From: an uncultured Muribaculaceae bacterium
Lineage (GTDB): Bacteria; Bacteroidota; Bacteroidia; Bacteroidales; Muribaculaceae
Length of the DNA stretch: 64,000 bases
Assembly (NCBI GenBank): GCA_910587925.1
Contig: CAJUOC010000010.1
Span: 1-64,000 of the forward strand
Reading direction: 5' to 3'
Part shown: positions 44,415 through 53,185 of the stretch, piece after piece
How the letters are laid out: every line of letters starts with the position of its first letter
How positions within the stretch are numbered: the stretch's first letter is position 1
Notes under the pieces: model-generated
Databases searched by the model: none
Told to the model about the DNA's origin: nothing
What the model saw: only the letters and a program-made list of their open reading frames with translations
Position numbers and translations under genes: made by a program

Positions 44415-47400
44415 GTATCAAGATATTTATAAATCTCACATCAGGCGACTCGGCCGCCATAGGTGCCGGCAGGCTCATACCGGTGTCGCAGCTGCCCGAG
44501 TGGGCTGCCGAGATATCGCGGCGCAAGTCTGCCGCCACGGCTTTCATCACCACCGAGGCCGATGGTGCCGACGACACCTCCGACATAGACCAGCTTGATG
44601 CGGCCGCCCGCATCAGGACACTCTACGAGCAGGCTCTCGCCGAGATTATCGACAAGGGCGTGCAGGTGCAGCTGCGCGTGGGTACGATAGCCGATGGCGG
44701 GATTGAGGCGGTGCCGCTCGACCCCGCGCTCAATGTCTATGGCGCGCGGTACGTCATGCCGCTGTCGGAGTACAACTCGCGTTTCCGCACCGATTACGGA
44801 GATCTGCACGAGGGTACCGTGGTAATAGCCAGGCTCATCAGCGCCGTCGGGGATACGGTGCGCTGGGACTTTGTGGACAAGACACACGATGCGCGCGGCG
44901 AGGCCGACGAGTTCAGACAGCGTGTGCGCACGGGCCGCATCTTTCGTGAGCTGTCGAGGCAGGCCGGCAAGGTGTTTCTGCAGTGCCGCATAGCCGAGAC
45001 CACACAGATTACCTCGGCACGCGGCACCTCGGAGCATTATCGCGTGACATACGGCGATATGGAGACATTCGCCATGCCGTTTGTGTCTGATGTCGACCGC
45101 TCACTCGAGTTGCCCGATGGCTCGATCGTGCTCTTCCTGTATGGTACCAAGCAGAGCGGCTCGTATATACAGCCCAAGCTGTCGACCTCGTGGGGACGGT
45201 CTTACGGGCTTCCGTTCTCGCCCGAGGGCGGGTTTGGCGACCGGGGCGTATCTGCCATCGTGGGGCGTCCCCACCGCTTCAACAATGGCAAGAATCTGGT
45301 GACGGTGCTCTTCGACGGCGAGTCGTGGCAGAGCGGCGTTTTTGTCAACCGTATGCTCGCCGCTCGCGAGATAAAAAATCTCACCGCATATCCCGGCCTG
45401 GCCTACCGCTACATCGCCTTGGGATATCCGACCGCATTCACTCTCGATATCAATCCCGACAACCCCGACCGGTCGCGTCTGCTGCTCAGCGGCCTGTCGC
45501 CGCAGCTCGACGGCCGCCTGCCCTCCAATGTCTACCTGCGGCCACCCATCAAGACCGGGCCGATGGAGAGCGGTGTGCCGATGGCGCCGGTGGCTCTGGT
45601 CGGCGACCGCATAAAGATGAGCTCGGCCGGGTACACAGCCTATATGAAGCTGTCAAAGGCGCCGGCGCCGCTGCGCCGCATGGCCGTGGCCGGCATTTTC
45701 TCGCCCGACTTCACGGTGCGGTGCAATGTGGAGATTGCCGTCGCCGACGGCATTTACAAGGTGGTGTGCAGCCCGGCCCCGGCTGCGGCCGACATGCCCC
45801 GCGCGGGCGAGCGGGTGCAGCCCCGTGTATGCGCCGCCCTCGACGGGGTGCTGTACATGATGGCCGGCGATGTGCCGGCGATGGCCGAGGTAGCCGATAT
45901 GGCCCAGGAGCTTGCAATACTCGACGGCACTGCCGATGTGGAGTGGTCTGTCGCGGCCGTGCACCCCGATGCAGGATACCTGACGCTCACTCCCGTGAAG
46001 GCCGCCGATGAGATCGACCCCGAGAGCTTCCTCGCCGCAGGCTCGCTCTTTGCGGTGGAGGCGGGCATGACATACCGCGGCCTGCCTGTGGTGAATCTTC
46101 CCTCCGGCGCCGACGTGCCCGAGGGCACCGTCATGGAGTGTCTGCGGCCCGACACTGCCGGCCGGCGCCTCGTCGCCACTGCCGACATCGCCGGGCTCAG
46201 CTCGTCGCGCAGCCCGGTGCAGCAGCGTCTCGCCATGGTCGGCCGCGCGCTGGACTACGGAGTGCTGATGGGTGTCACCGACGACGGCCGCATACTCTAC
46301 GATCTCCCCGAGGGCGCTGCCGACGCCGTGATACTGCGGCGGCTGCACGCGCTGTATGGCGACCGGGCCACCTATGTGGCCGACGCTCAGACACACACCT
46401 ATGCCGAGCGGGCGCAGTGGTCGGGCATCGCCTGCCATCACGATTACTCGGCCGTGCGCTCGACGCCCGTCAGTGCCGTGGCCGAGCTGTGGGCCGGTCT
46501 CGACGACGATACGCCGGTACTGTTTGGCGACATATGCCTGAGCCGGCGCGATCTGGGTATCACCGGCGGCGACGCGCGGGATGCCGCGGCAGCAGATGCC
46601 GTGGATGCAGGCTGTGAGCTGTACACTGTGGTCGAGGTGTCTACCGCCACGCTGAGCGTGACCTTTGAGCGCGACGGCGAGCGGGTGACACTCTCGGGCA
46701 GCGATGCGCTGCGCCTGCCATTCCCGCGCGGGCGCAAGGCCGGCTCCATCACGCCTCTGCATCTGATTTTCGAGCCGGGCTCGCTGTGGGCGCTCGACCC
46801 CGACGACGGGTGTCTGCGCTCCGATGAGTCAGATACGCCTCGCGTGTATACACTGGTGGCGCCGCTGCAGCAGACCGATGGCAGCGACTGGGTGGTACGG
46901 GCCGACGACGGCTCCGTAGCCCTGGCCGCCGACCTCGATATGGCCATTGCCGGGCGCCGTGTGCTGATGACCACCGACAATGTGCTCGGCCCCTACGTAT
47001 ATGTCGAGGAGGCCGAGGAGCACTTTGTAGGGCGCAAGCTGCGGCTGGCCGTCACCGGCATCACCGATACCGCGCTGGAGTGCCGCGAGCTCACCGGCGC
47101 CGTCACCCGAGCCGTCGAGCTGCCCCTCGACCGCGTCAGCTGGCATCCGGGCTGGACACCCGCCGGGCTGTCGGTCGGCACCGTGCTGCAGGCGCGCGTC
47201 ATAGAGGCGCGGGCCGACCGTCTGGTGGTCGACCGCCGCTGCCTGCTGCGTCAGGATGCCCTCATCGCGGGTATAAAGCCGCGCCCGGGCCGGCTCTACC
47301 AGATGGAGGTGGCGCAGGTGCGCCACGACGGATATATGCTGTCGCAGAACGGTGTGGAGGCCATGCTGCCTCTCGACCGCGCCGCCGTATTTGAAATCAC

Positions 47401-48760
47401 GCCGCGCAATCAGTCGTACCTGCGCCTCGACGACCTGGCAGCGGTCACCATCACCCGCGACGGCGGATACCGGGCCGACTTCATCGGCGACAAGTTGTCG
47501 CGGGTCGGCGCCTGGGCCCGCGCCGGAGTCATGCTCCCCTTTGCCGTGCACCATCATTGCCCCGACGGTATCTTTGTCGAGCGCGAGGGCATAGTGATGT
47601 ATGTGTCAAATCGCGTGCTGGGGCATTGGTGCGGACACGAGCTGCGAGCCGAGTATGCGCCCGGCTCGGTGATAGACCTTAAGGTGATGGAGACCGCAGC
47701 CGGCCGCTTCGGCCTGGGGCTCGCCAACGTGCCGCCCCTTGTCACTCCCGCTCCGGCTGTCGGAGAGGTACACACGGGCACGGTCTCGGCCGTGATACCC
47801 GCCGGATGCTACGTGCGCCATCCGGCCGGCTGGAGTGCTTTCGTGCCGGCTGCGCGCGTGTCGCGCCTGCCGCTCAACGTGTCGGGCCATCCAGGGGTGT
47901 CAGCCGGCGACAGCGTGAGTTTCGAGGTGACATCCGTATCAGTGACCGACGGGCGCATCGAGGCCGACATAGCCGCCGTGCAGCCGATGCCCGGCGCGGG
48001 GCCCGGCTCGGCAGAGCCGTTTGTGGATACCTTCCGCACGGTGGTGTCGGTCGGCGATACCGACATGGTACTGGCCAATCCTCACGGCTACCTGGCCACC
48101 TTTGAGTATGCCGACCTCGATGCGACGCCCGACATAGCGCGCGGCTTCATCGAGGCAGTGGGCGCGCTCATGGTCACCGGTATGCGCCCCGACGGCACCA
48201 TGGCCGTCTCGGCCAAGGCGATGATTGAGTCAAACAAGCGATACGCCGCGCAGATCAAGGCCGCCGACCCCAAGCCCGTGGTCGAGGCCACCGTCATCGG
48301 TCATACCAAGCGCACCGTAAGTCTCAGGTATGGACTGGCCTACGGACTCATGCCGCGCGGCGAGTGCGACCAAGAGCGCGACGATGTGCAGCTCTCCGAG
48401 GCTTATCCGCTGGGCACGACGGTGCGTGTGCTTGTCTACGATGCAGCCGCCTACGCCGCCTTCCGGGCATCGCAGACGCGTCTGCGCCGGCGAGAGGCAG
48501 TCGCCGAGGCTGCGGCCTATACGCCGGGCACGCGGTTGCGGATGCGCATTACCCGCGCCGACGCCGCAGGCGTGCATGGCCGCGCGGGCAAAGTCGACGT
48601 GCTGGTGCCCGCCGCCGAGGTATGCCTTGCCGCGGGCGTCACCATTGCCGACTGGGCCGCGAGCCGCACCCTGGTCGATGTCGAGGTCATCGATGGCGGC
48701 GGCGACGGCGTCCTGCTCGCCTCGCGTCGCCGCTACCTGGGCGACATACCCGAGCGCTGA
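44411..48760 (+). CDS. Giant S1/OB-repeat protein (operon gene 4)
   Basis: A 1449-residue, almost entirely beta-rich protein without signal peptide. S1/OB-like units are clearest near the C-terminus: about 920-1000 (GTVLQARVIEARADRLVVDRR...YQMEVAQVRHDGYMLSQNGVEAMLPLDRA), about 1117-1190 (GEVHTGTVSAVIPAGCYVRHPAGWSAFVPAARVS), about 1288-1350 (VEATVIGHTKRTVSLRYGLAYGLMP) and about 1371-1440 (GTRLRMRITRADAAGVHGRAGKVDVLVPAAEV). The N-terminal 900 residues may be further divergent units. S1 folds bind RNA, so an RNA-recognition partner for the HEPN/STAND protein is an attractive but unproven idea. It starts inside the previous stop (ATGA). Confidence 0.75.
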   Translation: MSIKIFINLTSGDSAAIGAGRLIPVSQLPEWAAEISRRKSAATAFITTEADGADDTSDIDQLDAAARIRTLYEQALAEIIDKGVQVQLRVGTIADGGIEAVPLDPALNVYGARYVMPLSEYNSRFRTDYGDLHEGTVVIARLISAVGDTVRWDFVDKTHDARGEADEFRQRVRTGRIFRELSRQAGKVFLQCRIAETTQITSARGTSEHYRVTYGDMETFAMPFVSDVDRSLELPDGSIVLFLYGTKQSGSYIQPKLSTSWGRSYGLPFSPEGGFGDRGVSAIVGRPHRFNNGKNLVTVLFDGESWQSGVFVNRMLAAREIKNLTAYPGLAYRYIALGYPTAFTLDINPDNPDRSRLLLSGLSPQLDGRLPSNVYLRPPIKTGPMESGVPMAPVALVGDRIKMSSAGYTAYMKLSKAPAPLRRMAVAGIFSPDFTVRCNVEIAVADGIYKVVCSPAPAAADMPRAGERVQPRVCAALDGVLYMMAGDVPAMAEVADMAQELAILDGTADVEWSVAAVHPDAGYLTLTPVKAADEIDPESFLAAGSLFAVEAGMTYRGLPVVNLPSGADVPEGTVMECLRPDTAGRRLVATADIAGLSSSRSPVQQRLAMVGRALDYGVLMGVTDDGRILYDLPEGAADAVILRRLHALYGDRATYVADAQTHTYAERAQWSGIACHHDYSAVRSTPVSAVAELWAGLDDDTPVLFGDICLSRRDLGITGGDARDAAAADAVDAGCELYTVVEVSTATLSVTFERDGERVTLSGSDALRLPFPRGRKAGSITPLHLIFEPGSLWALDPDDGCLRSDESDTPRVYTLVAPLQQTDGSDWVVRADDGSVALAADLDMAIAGRRVLMTTDNVLGPYVYVEEAEEHFVGRKLRLAVTGITDTALECRELTGAVTRAVELPLDRVSWHPGWTPAGLSVGTVLQARVIEARADRLVVDRRCLLRQDALIAGIKPRPGRLYQMEVAQVRHDGYMLSQNGVEAMLPLDRAAVFEITPRNQSYLRLDDLAAVTITRDGGYRADFIGDKLSRVGAWARAGVMLPFAVHHHCPDGIFVEREGIVMYVSNRVLGHWCGHELRAEYAPGSVIDLKVMETAAGRFGLGLANVPPLVTPAPAVGEVHTGTVSAVIPAGCYVRHPAGWSAFVPAARVSRLPLNVSGHPGVSAGDSVSFEVTSVSVTDGRIEADIAAVQPMPGAGPGSAEPFVDTFRTVVSVGDTDMVLANPHGYLATFEYADLDATPDIARGFIEAVGALMVTGMRPDGTMAVSAKAMIESNKRYAAQIKAADPKPVVEATVIGHTKRTVSLRYGLAYGLMPRGECDQERDDVQLSEAYPLGTTVRVLVYDAAAYAAFRASQTRLRRREAVAEAAAYTPGTRLRMRITRADAAGVHGRAGKVDVLVPAAEVCLAAGVTIADWAASRTLVDVEVIDGGGDGVLLASRRRYLGDIPER

Positions 48761-48769
48761 GCCTCTATC

Positions 48770-48892
48770 TGTAAAAAAAATGCGATTTTCTTTACACATC
48801 CGCCGCGACGTGTAAAGAAAATCGCATTTTTTTTACACGTCGTCCCCGACATGTAAAAAACTTTACATGTATCTTGCGGTTTGAATTGTAAA
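48770..48892. repeat. Alternating TGTAAA/TTTACA array, 41-bp period
   Basis: Half-sites TGTAAA begin at 48770, 48811, 48852 and 48887, and TTTACA at 48791, 48832 and 48862. The first five are 20-21 bp apart, about two helical turns, giving a 41-bp tandem unit with a shortened third copy. Neighbouring half-sites pair, so the same stretch can form stacked hairpins. It ends about 20 bp before the -7 box of the DUF1846 gene. Confidence 0.8.
48771..48836. terminator. Perfect 27-bp hairpin after the giant operon, bidirectional terminator-like
   Basis: Arms 48771-48797 and 48810-48836 are perfect complements with a 12-bp loop. The left arm has an A8 run and the right arm a T8 run, so it could stop transcription from the upstream operon. 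Confidence 0.6.
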
Positions 48893-48913
48893 AAACAAAT
48901 GCGGAATAATTTG

Positions 48914-48921
48914 TAACTTTG
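48914..48921 (+). promoter_or_regulatory. -7 box (TAACTTTG) for the DUF1846 gene
   Basis: A full match to TAnnTTTG, 25 bp before the ATG at 48946. No convincing -33 TTTG is found; the array of TGTAAA sites lies immediately upstream. Confidence 0.55.
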
Positions 48922-48945
48922 CGGGCGTAAAACGACAACACTTAC

Positions 48946-50409
48946 ATGAAATTTGGATTTGACAACGAGCGCTATCTCCACATCCAGTCGGAGCATATAC
49001 TGGAGCGCATCGCACAGTTTGGCAACAAACTGTATCTCGAGCTTGGCGGCAAGCTCTTCGACGACCACCACGCAAGCCGTGTGCTGCCCGGCTTCCAGCC
49101 CGACAGCAAGCTGCGGATGCTCACCCGCCTGGCCGACCGCGCCGAGATAGTCATAGTGATAAGCGCCCTTGATATCGAGAAAAATAAGGTGCGGGGCGAC
49201 CTCGGTATCACTTACGACATGGATGTGCTGCGCTTGCGCGAGGCTTTTGAGCAACGCGGTTTCATGGTGGGCTCGGTGGTCATAACCCACTACAACGGCC
49301 AGAGCAGTGCCGATGCTTACCGCGAGAAGCTGGAGCGCCTGGGCATCAGGACTTATGTGCACTATCTCATCGACGGCTATCCGGCCAATGTAGCGCTGAT
49401 TGCCTCAGACCGCGGCTTCGGGCGCAACGACTATGTGGAGACTTCGCGTCCGCTGGTGATTGTGACGGCGCCCGGCCCCGGCAGCGGCAAGATGGCCGTG
49501 TGTCTGAGCCAGCTTTACAATGAGCACAAGCGCGGTATCGAGGCTGGCTATGCCAAGTTTGAGACTTTCCCGGTGTGGAATCTTCCGCTGAAGCATCCTG
49601 TCAACATCGCCTACGAGGCTGCCACGGCCGACCTCAACGATGTAAACATGATCGACCCCTACCATCTGGAGGCATATGGCTCGCTGGCTGTCAACTACAA
49701 CCGTGACATCGAGATTTTCCCGGTGCTGAAGGCTCTCTTTGAGGGCATCAGCGGCGAGTGTCCCTACAAGTCGCCGACCGACATGGGTGTCAACATGGTG
49801 GGATTCTGCATCAGCGACGACGATGTATGCTGCCGTGCCTCGCGCGACGAGATTATACGCCGCTACTTCACGGCGCTCAATCGCCTTGCCATGGGCGAGG
49901 GTGCCGAGAGCGAGGTCGACAAGATACAGCTGCTCTTCAAGCAGGCGGGCATCGCCGTGAGCGACCGCCGGCCTGTGGCCGCGGCGCGCGCGCGCGCCGA
50001 GCAGAGCGGTGTGCCGTGCTCGGCCATCGAGCTGCCCGACGGCACTATCATCACCTCGGAGACCGGCTCGCTGCTGGGTACGAGCGCGGCGCTGATACTC
50101 AACGCGGTGAAGCATCTGGCCGGCATCGACCACTCAGTGAAGCTCATCCCTCAGGACATGATTGAGCCTATACAGTATACCAAGACGCGCTATCTGTGCT
50201 CGGCCAATCCCCGCCTGCATACCGACGAGGTGCTGGTGGCGCTGTCGGTGCTGTCGACGCGCGACGAAAACTGCCGCCGCGCCCTGGAATGTATGCCTCA
50301 GCTGCGCGGCTGCCAGGTGCACTCCACCGTGATGCTGGGTGAGGTCGACCGCAAGATATACAAGAAGCTGGGCGTGGGCCTCACCTGCGACCCCGCCCGC
50401 AAGAAGTAG
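48946..50409 (+). CDS. DUF1846 family protein
   Basis: A 487-residue cytoplasmic protein matching DUF1846: MKFGFDNERYLHIQSEHILERI at the start, LYLELGGKLFDDHHASRVLPGF, VIVISALDIEKNK, VTAPGPGSGKMAVCLSQLYNEHKRG (a P-loop-like GPGSGK) and the C-terminal TDEVLVALSVLSTRDENC. A member has been solved structurally, but the biochemical function is unknown; the glycine loop suggests nucleotide binding. It has its own promoter and is separated from the giant operon by the TGTAAA array. Complete and of normal family length. Confidence 0.88.
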   Translation: MKFGFDNERYLHIQSEHILERIAQFGNKLYLELGGKLFDDHHASRVLPGFQPDSKLRMLTRLADRAEIVIVISALDIEKNKVRGDLGITYDMDVLRLREAFEQRGFMVGSVVITHYNGQSSADAYREKLERLGIRTYVHYLIDGYPANVALIASDRGFGRNDYVETSRPLVIVTAPGPGSGKMAVCLSQLYNEHKRGIEAGYAKFETFPVWNLPLKHPVNIAYEAATADLNDVNMIDPYHLEAYGSLAVNYNRDIEIFPVLKALFEGISGECPYKSPTDMGVNMVGFCISDDDVCCRASRDEIIRRYFTALNRLAMGEGAESEVDKIQLLFKQAGIAVSDRRPVAAARARAEQSGVPCSAIELPDGTIITSETGSLLGTSAALILNAVKHLAGIDHSVKLIPQDMIEPIQYTKTRYLCSANPRLHTDEVLVALSVLSTRDENCRRALECMPQLRGCQVHSTVMLGEVDRKIYKKLGVGLTCDPARKK

Positions 50410-50412
50410 TAA

Positions 50413-50541
50413 AGGGACGAGTTAAGAGTTAAGAGGGACGAGTAAAGAGGGACGAGATGCGGCGGAGTTGCCGGCTTTCTCGTCCCTCTTAACTCTTAAC
50501 TCTTAACTCTTAACTCTTAACTCTTTACTCGTCCCTCTTAA
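50413..50541. repeat. Inverted pair of 7-bp-period arrays (TCTTAAC/TCGTCCC)
   Basis: The arms (50413-50456 and about 50477-50541) consist of heptamers TCTTAAC, TCTTTAC and TCGTCCC and their complements, around a 20-bp GC-rich loop. They occupy the whole convergent spacer between DUF1846 and queA and could form a large hairpin acting as a two-way terminator. Confidence 0.85.
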
Positions 50542-51591
50542 TCAGCGGATGAGCATGGCGTCGCCGTAGCAGCCGAAGTGGTAGCCTTCTTTGACGGCGA
50601 CTTCGTAGGCGTGCATGATGTGCTCGTAGCCGCCGAAGGCGGCGACCATCATCACCATGGTGGAGTAGGGCAGATGGAAGTCGGTGAGCATCGAGGTGGT
50701 GACGGTGAAGTCAAACGGGGGGAAGATAAACTTGTTGGTCCAGCCCTCGTATACCTTCATGTGGCCGCCCATGCTCACGGCGGTGGCTATGCCGCGGAGT
50801 ACCGATGTGCCGATGGCGCATACCTGGCGGCCGGCGTCTTTGGCGGCGTTGACCTTGGCGACCAGCTCGGGCGAGGCGACCATCTGCTCAGAGTCCATGC
50901 GGTGTTTGGTGAGGTCTTCGACGTCGATGTCGCGGAATGAGCCCAGGCCGCTGTGTACGGTGATAAACGCCTGCTCGACACCCTTTATCTCCAGGCGCTT
51001 GAGCAGCTCGCGCGAGAAATGGAGACCAGCGCCGGGCGATACCACAGCGCCCTCGCGGCGGGCGTAGAGGGTCTGGTATGCGGCGGCATCGTCGGGCAGC
51101 GGCTCGCGCTTGATATAGTTGGGCAGCGGGGTATTGCCCAGGGCGAAGAGGGCCTGCTTGAACTCGTCGTGAGGGCCGTCGTAGAGAAAGCGCAGAGTGC
51201 GGCCGCGCGATGTGGTGTTGTCGATTACCTCGGCCACGAGCGAGCCGTCTTCGCCGAAGTAGAGCTTGTTGCCGATACGTATCTTGCGGGCCGGCTCGAC
51301 GAGCACGTCCCAGAGCTTGTTGTCGGCGTTGAGCTCGCGCAGGAGGAATACCTCGATGCGGGCGCCGGTCTTCTCCTTGTTGCCGTAGAGCAGGGCCGGA
51401 AATACCTGAGTGTCATTGAATACCATCACGTCGCCCTCGTCGTAATATCCCAGGATATCCTTGAAGGTCTTGTGCTCGATTTCGCCGGTACGGCGGTCTA
51501 CCACCATCAGGCGGCACTCGTCGCGCTCGGGAGCGGGGTATTGCGAAATCAATTCGTCGGGTAGCTTGAATTTAAACTGTGAAAGTTTCAT
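50542..51591 (-). CDS. queA: S-adenosylmethionine:tRNA ribosyltransferase-isomerase
   Basis: A 349-residue enzyme that moves the ribosyl part of SAM onto preQ1 in tRNA to make epoxyqueuosine. Diagnostic blocks: LPDELISQYPAPERDECRLMVVDR, VMVFNDTQVFPALLYG, RREGAVVSPGAGLHFSRELL, FITVHSGLGSFRDI and FPPFDFTVTTSMLTDFHLPYSTM. The start overlaps the truB stop (ATGA), so it is the last gene of the ftsX-to-queA run. Confidence 0.96.
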   Translation of the reverse strand: MKLSQFKFKLPDELISQYPAPERDECRLMVVDRRTGEIEHKTFKDILGYYDEGDVMVFNDTQVFPALLYGNKEKTGARIEVFLLRELNADNKLWDVLVEPARKIRIGNKLYFGEDGSLVAEVIDNTTSRGRTLRFLYDGPHDEFKQALFALGNTPLPNYIKREPLPDDAAAYQTLYARREGAVVSPGAGLHFSRELLKRLEIKGVEQAFITVHSGLGSFRDIDVEDLTKHRMDSEQMVASPELVAKVNAAKDAGRQVCAIGTSVLRGIATAVSMGGHMKVYEGWTNKFIFPPFDFTVTTSMLTDFHLPYSTMVMMVAAFGGYEHIMHAYEVAVKEGYHFGCYGDAMLIR

Positions 51592-52328
51592 AGCTGTGTA
51601 GGTGTGATGGATTCAGTGTCGGTTAGTAATGAGAGGTCTTCGAGCGGGGCGGCGGCGATGAGCTCTGCGGCGCGGGCGGGGCTCACGGCGGCGTCGAGCG
51701 TGTAGCTGCCCACGCGGGTGCGGCGCAGGGCGGTGAGATGTGCGCCCGAGCCAAGGGCGGCCCCGATGTCGCGGGCCAGGGCGCGGATGTATGTGCCTTT
51801 GCTGCACACGACGCGTATGGTGACAGACTCGCGGGAGTACTCGAGCAGCTCTATCTCCTTTATCTCAAGTATCTTGGCGCGCAGCTGCACCTCGTGACCC
51901 TTGCGGGCGAGACGGTATGCGCGGTGGCCGTCGACCTTTACGGCCGAGAATGCCGGGGGCACTTGCTCGATGCGGCCGACAAACTGCGCCAGGGCCTCGC
52001 GCACGGCCTGCTCGGTGATGTGCTCGGTGGGGTAGGTGGCGTCGATTTCGGTCTCGAGGTCAAATGACGGGGTGGTGGCGCCCAGGGCCAGTGTGGCGAT
52101 ATACTCTTTCTCGCCGCTCTGGAGCTGCTCGATGAGCTTGGTGGCCCGACCCGTGCATACCAGCACGACGCCCGTGGCCAGGGGGTCGAGGGTGCCGGCG
52201 TGGCCCACCTTGAAGCGCTTCACGCCCAGGCGGCGCAGCACGGCGCCGCGCACGCGCTTGACCGCGTCAAACGACGTCCAGCCCAGCGGCTTGTCAAGAC
52301 AGATAATCTCGCCTTCGATGAGTCGCAT
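51588..52328 (-). CDS. truB: tRNA pseudouridine-55 synthase
   Basis: A 246-residue enzyme that makes pseudouridine 55 in the tRNA T arm. ICLDKPLGWTSFDAVKRV, KVGHAGTLDPLATGVVLVCTGRATK (catalytic Asp in GTLDP), KEYIATLALGATTPSFD, PPAFSAVKVDGHRAYRLAR and CSKGTYIRALARDIGAALG are all seen. A longer in-frame extension to 52991 is Arg/His-rich and lies over uppP in another frame, so MRLIEGE at 52328 is the start. Overlaps queA by 4 bp; 2-bp gap after uppP. Confidence 0.95.
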   Translation of the reverse strand: MRLIEGEIICLDKPLGWTSFDAVKRVRGAVLRRLGVKRFKVGHAGTLDPLATGVVLVCTGRATKLIEQLQSGEKEYIATLALGATTPSFDLETEIDATYPTEHITEQAVREALAQFVGRIEQVPPAFSAVKVDGHRAYRLARKGHEVQLRAKILEIKEIELLEYSRESVTIRVVCSKGTYIRALARDIGAALGSGAHLTALRRTRVGSYTLDAAVSPARAAELIAAAPLEDLSLLTDTESITPTQL

Positions 52329-52330
52329 GG

Positions 52331-53176
52331 TCAGGAGAATATTATGCAGATGACACCCACGGCAAGGCAGTATGCCGCAAACCATACCAGGCGGCCGCGG
52401 CGCACGATGTCGAGCATCCAGCGGCAGGCGGCGCAGCCGGTGATGAATGCGGCCAGGAAACCGACTGTCATGGGCAGGGCGCCGATGGAGGCGGCGGCAG
52501 TGGCGGCCGGCTCGGTGATGTAGTCCTTGAGGTCGAGCAGGGCCTCGCCCAGGATGGGTATGATGACCATGAGAAACGAGAAGCGGGCCACGGCGGCGCG
52601 CTTGTCGCCCAGCATGATGCCGGTGGCGATGGTGGTGCCCGAGCGCGACAGGCCGGGCAGCACGGCGATGGCCTGCGCGCAGCCGATCACAAATGCGTCG
52701 AGCCACGAGATGTCGCGGCCCCGCTCGGCGCCGGCGTCGGCCGAGCCTGCGGCGGCATTGGCGCCGCGGGTGCGGGTGAAGTAAGACAGGGCCAGCAGCG
52801 CCGCGGTCACACACAGGCATATGCCCACTGTGCCGAGGCCCCCGCCGAAGAAACCCTCGATGGTCTCCTTGAAGCATACACCCACGATACCCACCGGGAT
52901 ACACGACAGCAGTATCTTGAGCACGTAGTAAAAACGGGAGTCGCGCCGCCAGGTGAAAAACGACACGCACAGCGGGGCAAACTCGCGCCACAGCACCACG
53001 ATGGTGCTGAGCACCGTGGCCACGTGGAGCATCACCTCAAACTCGAGGCTTTCGGCGCCCGAGAGGTCGAGCCCGAGCAGGTCGCGGCATATCTCGAGGT
53101 GGCCCGACGAGCTGATGGGCAGGTACTCGGCCAGCCCCTGTACGATGCCCATGATGAGGGCTTGCAGTGTATCCAT
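52331..53176 (-). CDS. uppP: Undecaprenyl-diphosphatase (BacA/UppP)
   Basis: A 281-residue membrane protein with about seven to eight segments. The motif GLAEYLPISSSGHLEICRDLLG near residue 15 and VLPGLSRSGTTIATGIMLG further on carry the catalytic Glu, Ser, His and Arg residues of UppP. It recycles undecaprenyl diphosphate for peptidoglycan and other surface polymers. The order ftsX-DUF3098-uppP-truB-queA is typical of Bacteroidales. Confidence 0.95.
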   Translation of the reverse strand: MDTLQALIMGIVQGLAEYLPISSSGHLEICRDLLGLDLSGAESLEFEVMLHVATVLSTIVVLWREFAPLCVSFFTWRRDSRFYYVLKILLSCIPVGIVGVCFKETIEGFFGGGLGTVGICLCVTAALLALSYFTRTRGANAAAGSADAGAERGRDISWLDAFVIGCAQAIAVLPGLSRSGTTIATGIMLGDKRAAVARFSFLMVIIPILGEALLDLKDYITEPAATAAASIGALPMTVGFLAAFITGCAACRWMLDIVRRGRLVWFAAYCLAVGVICIIFS

Positions 53177-53185
53177 GTCGGGAGG

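Noticed and set aside
48771..48851. CRISPR-like repeats with 41-bp period
   Set aside because: Units alternate in orientation, diverge between half-sites and number fewer than three; no cas genes.
51588..52991. Possible fusion of a 220-residue N-terminal domain to TruB
   Set aside because: The extension is Arg/His/Pro-rich and lies over uppP in a different frame; TruB begins normally at 52328.
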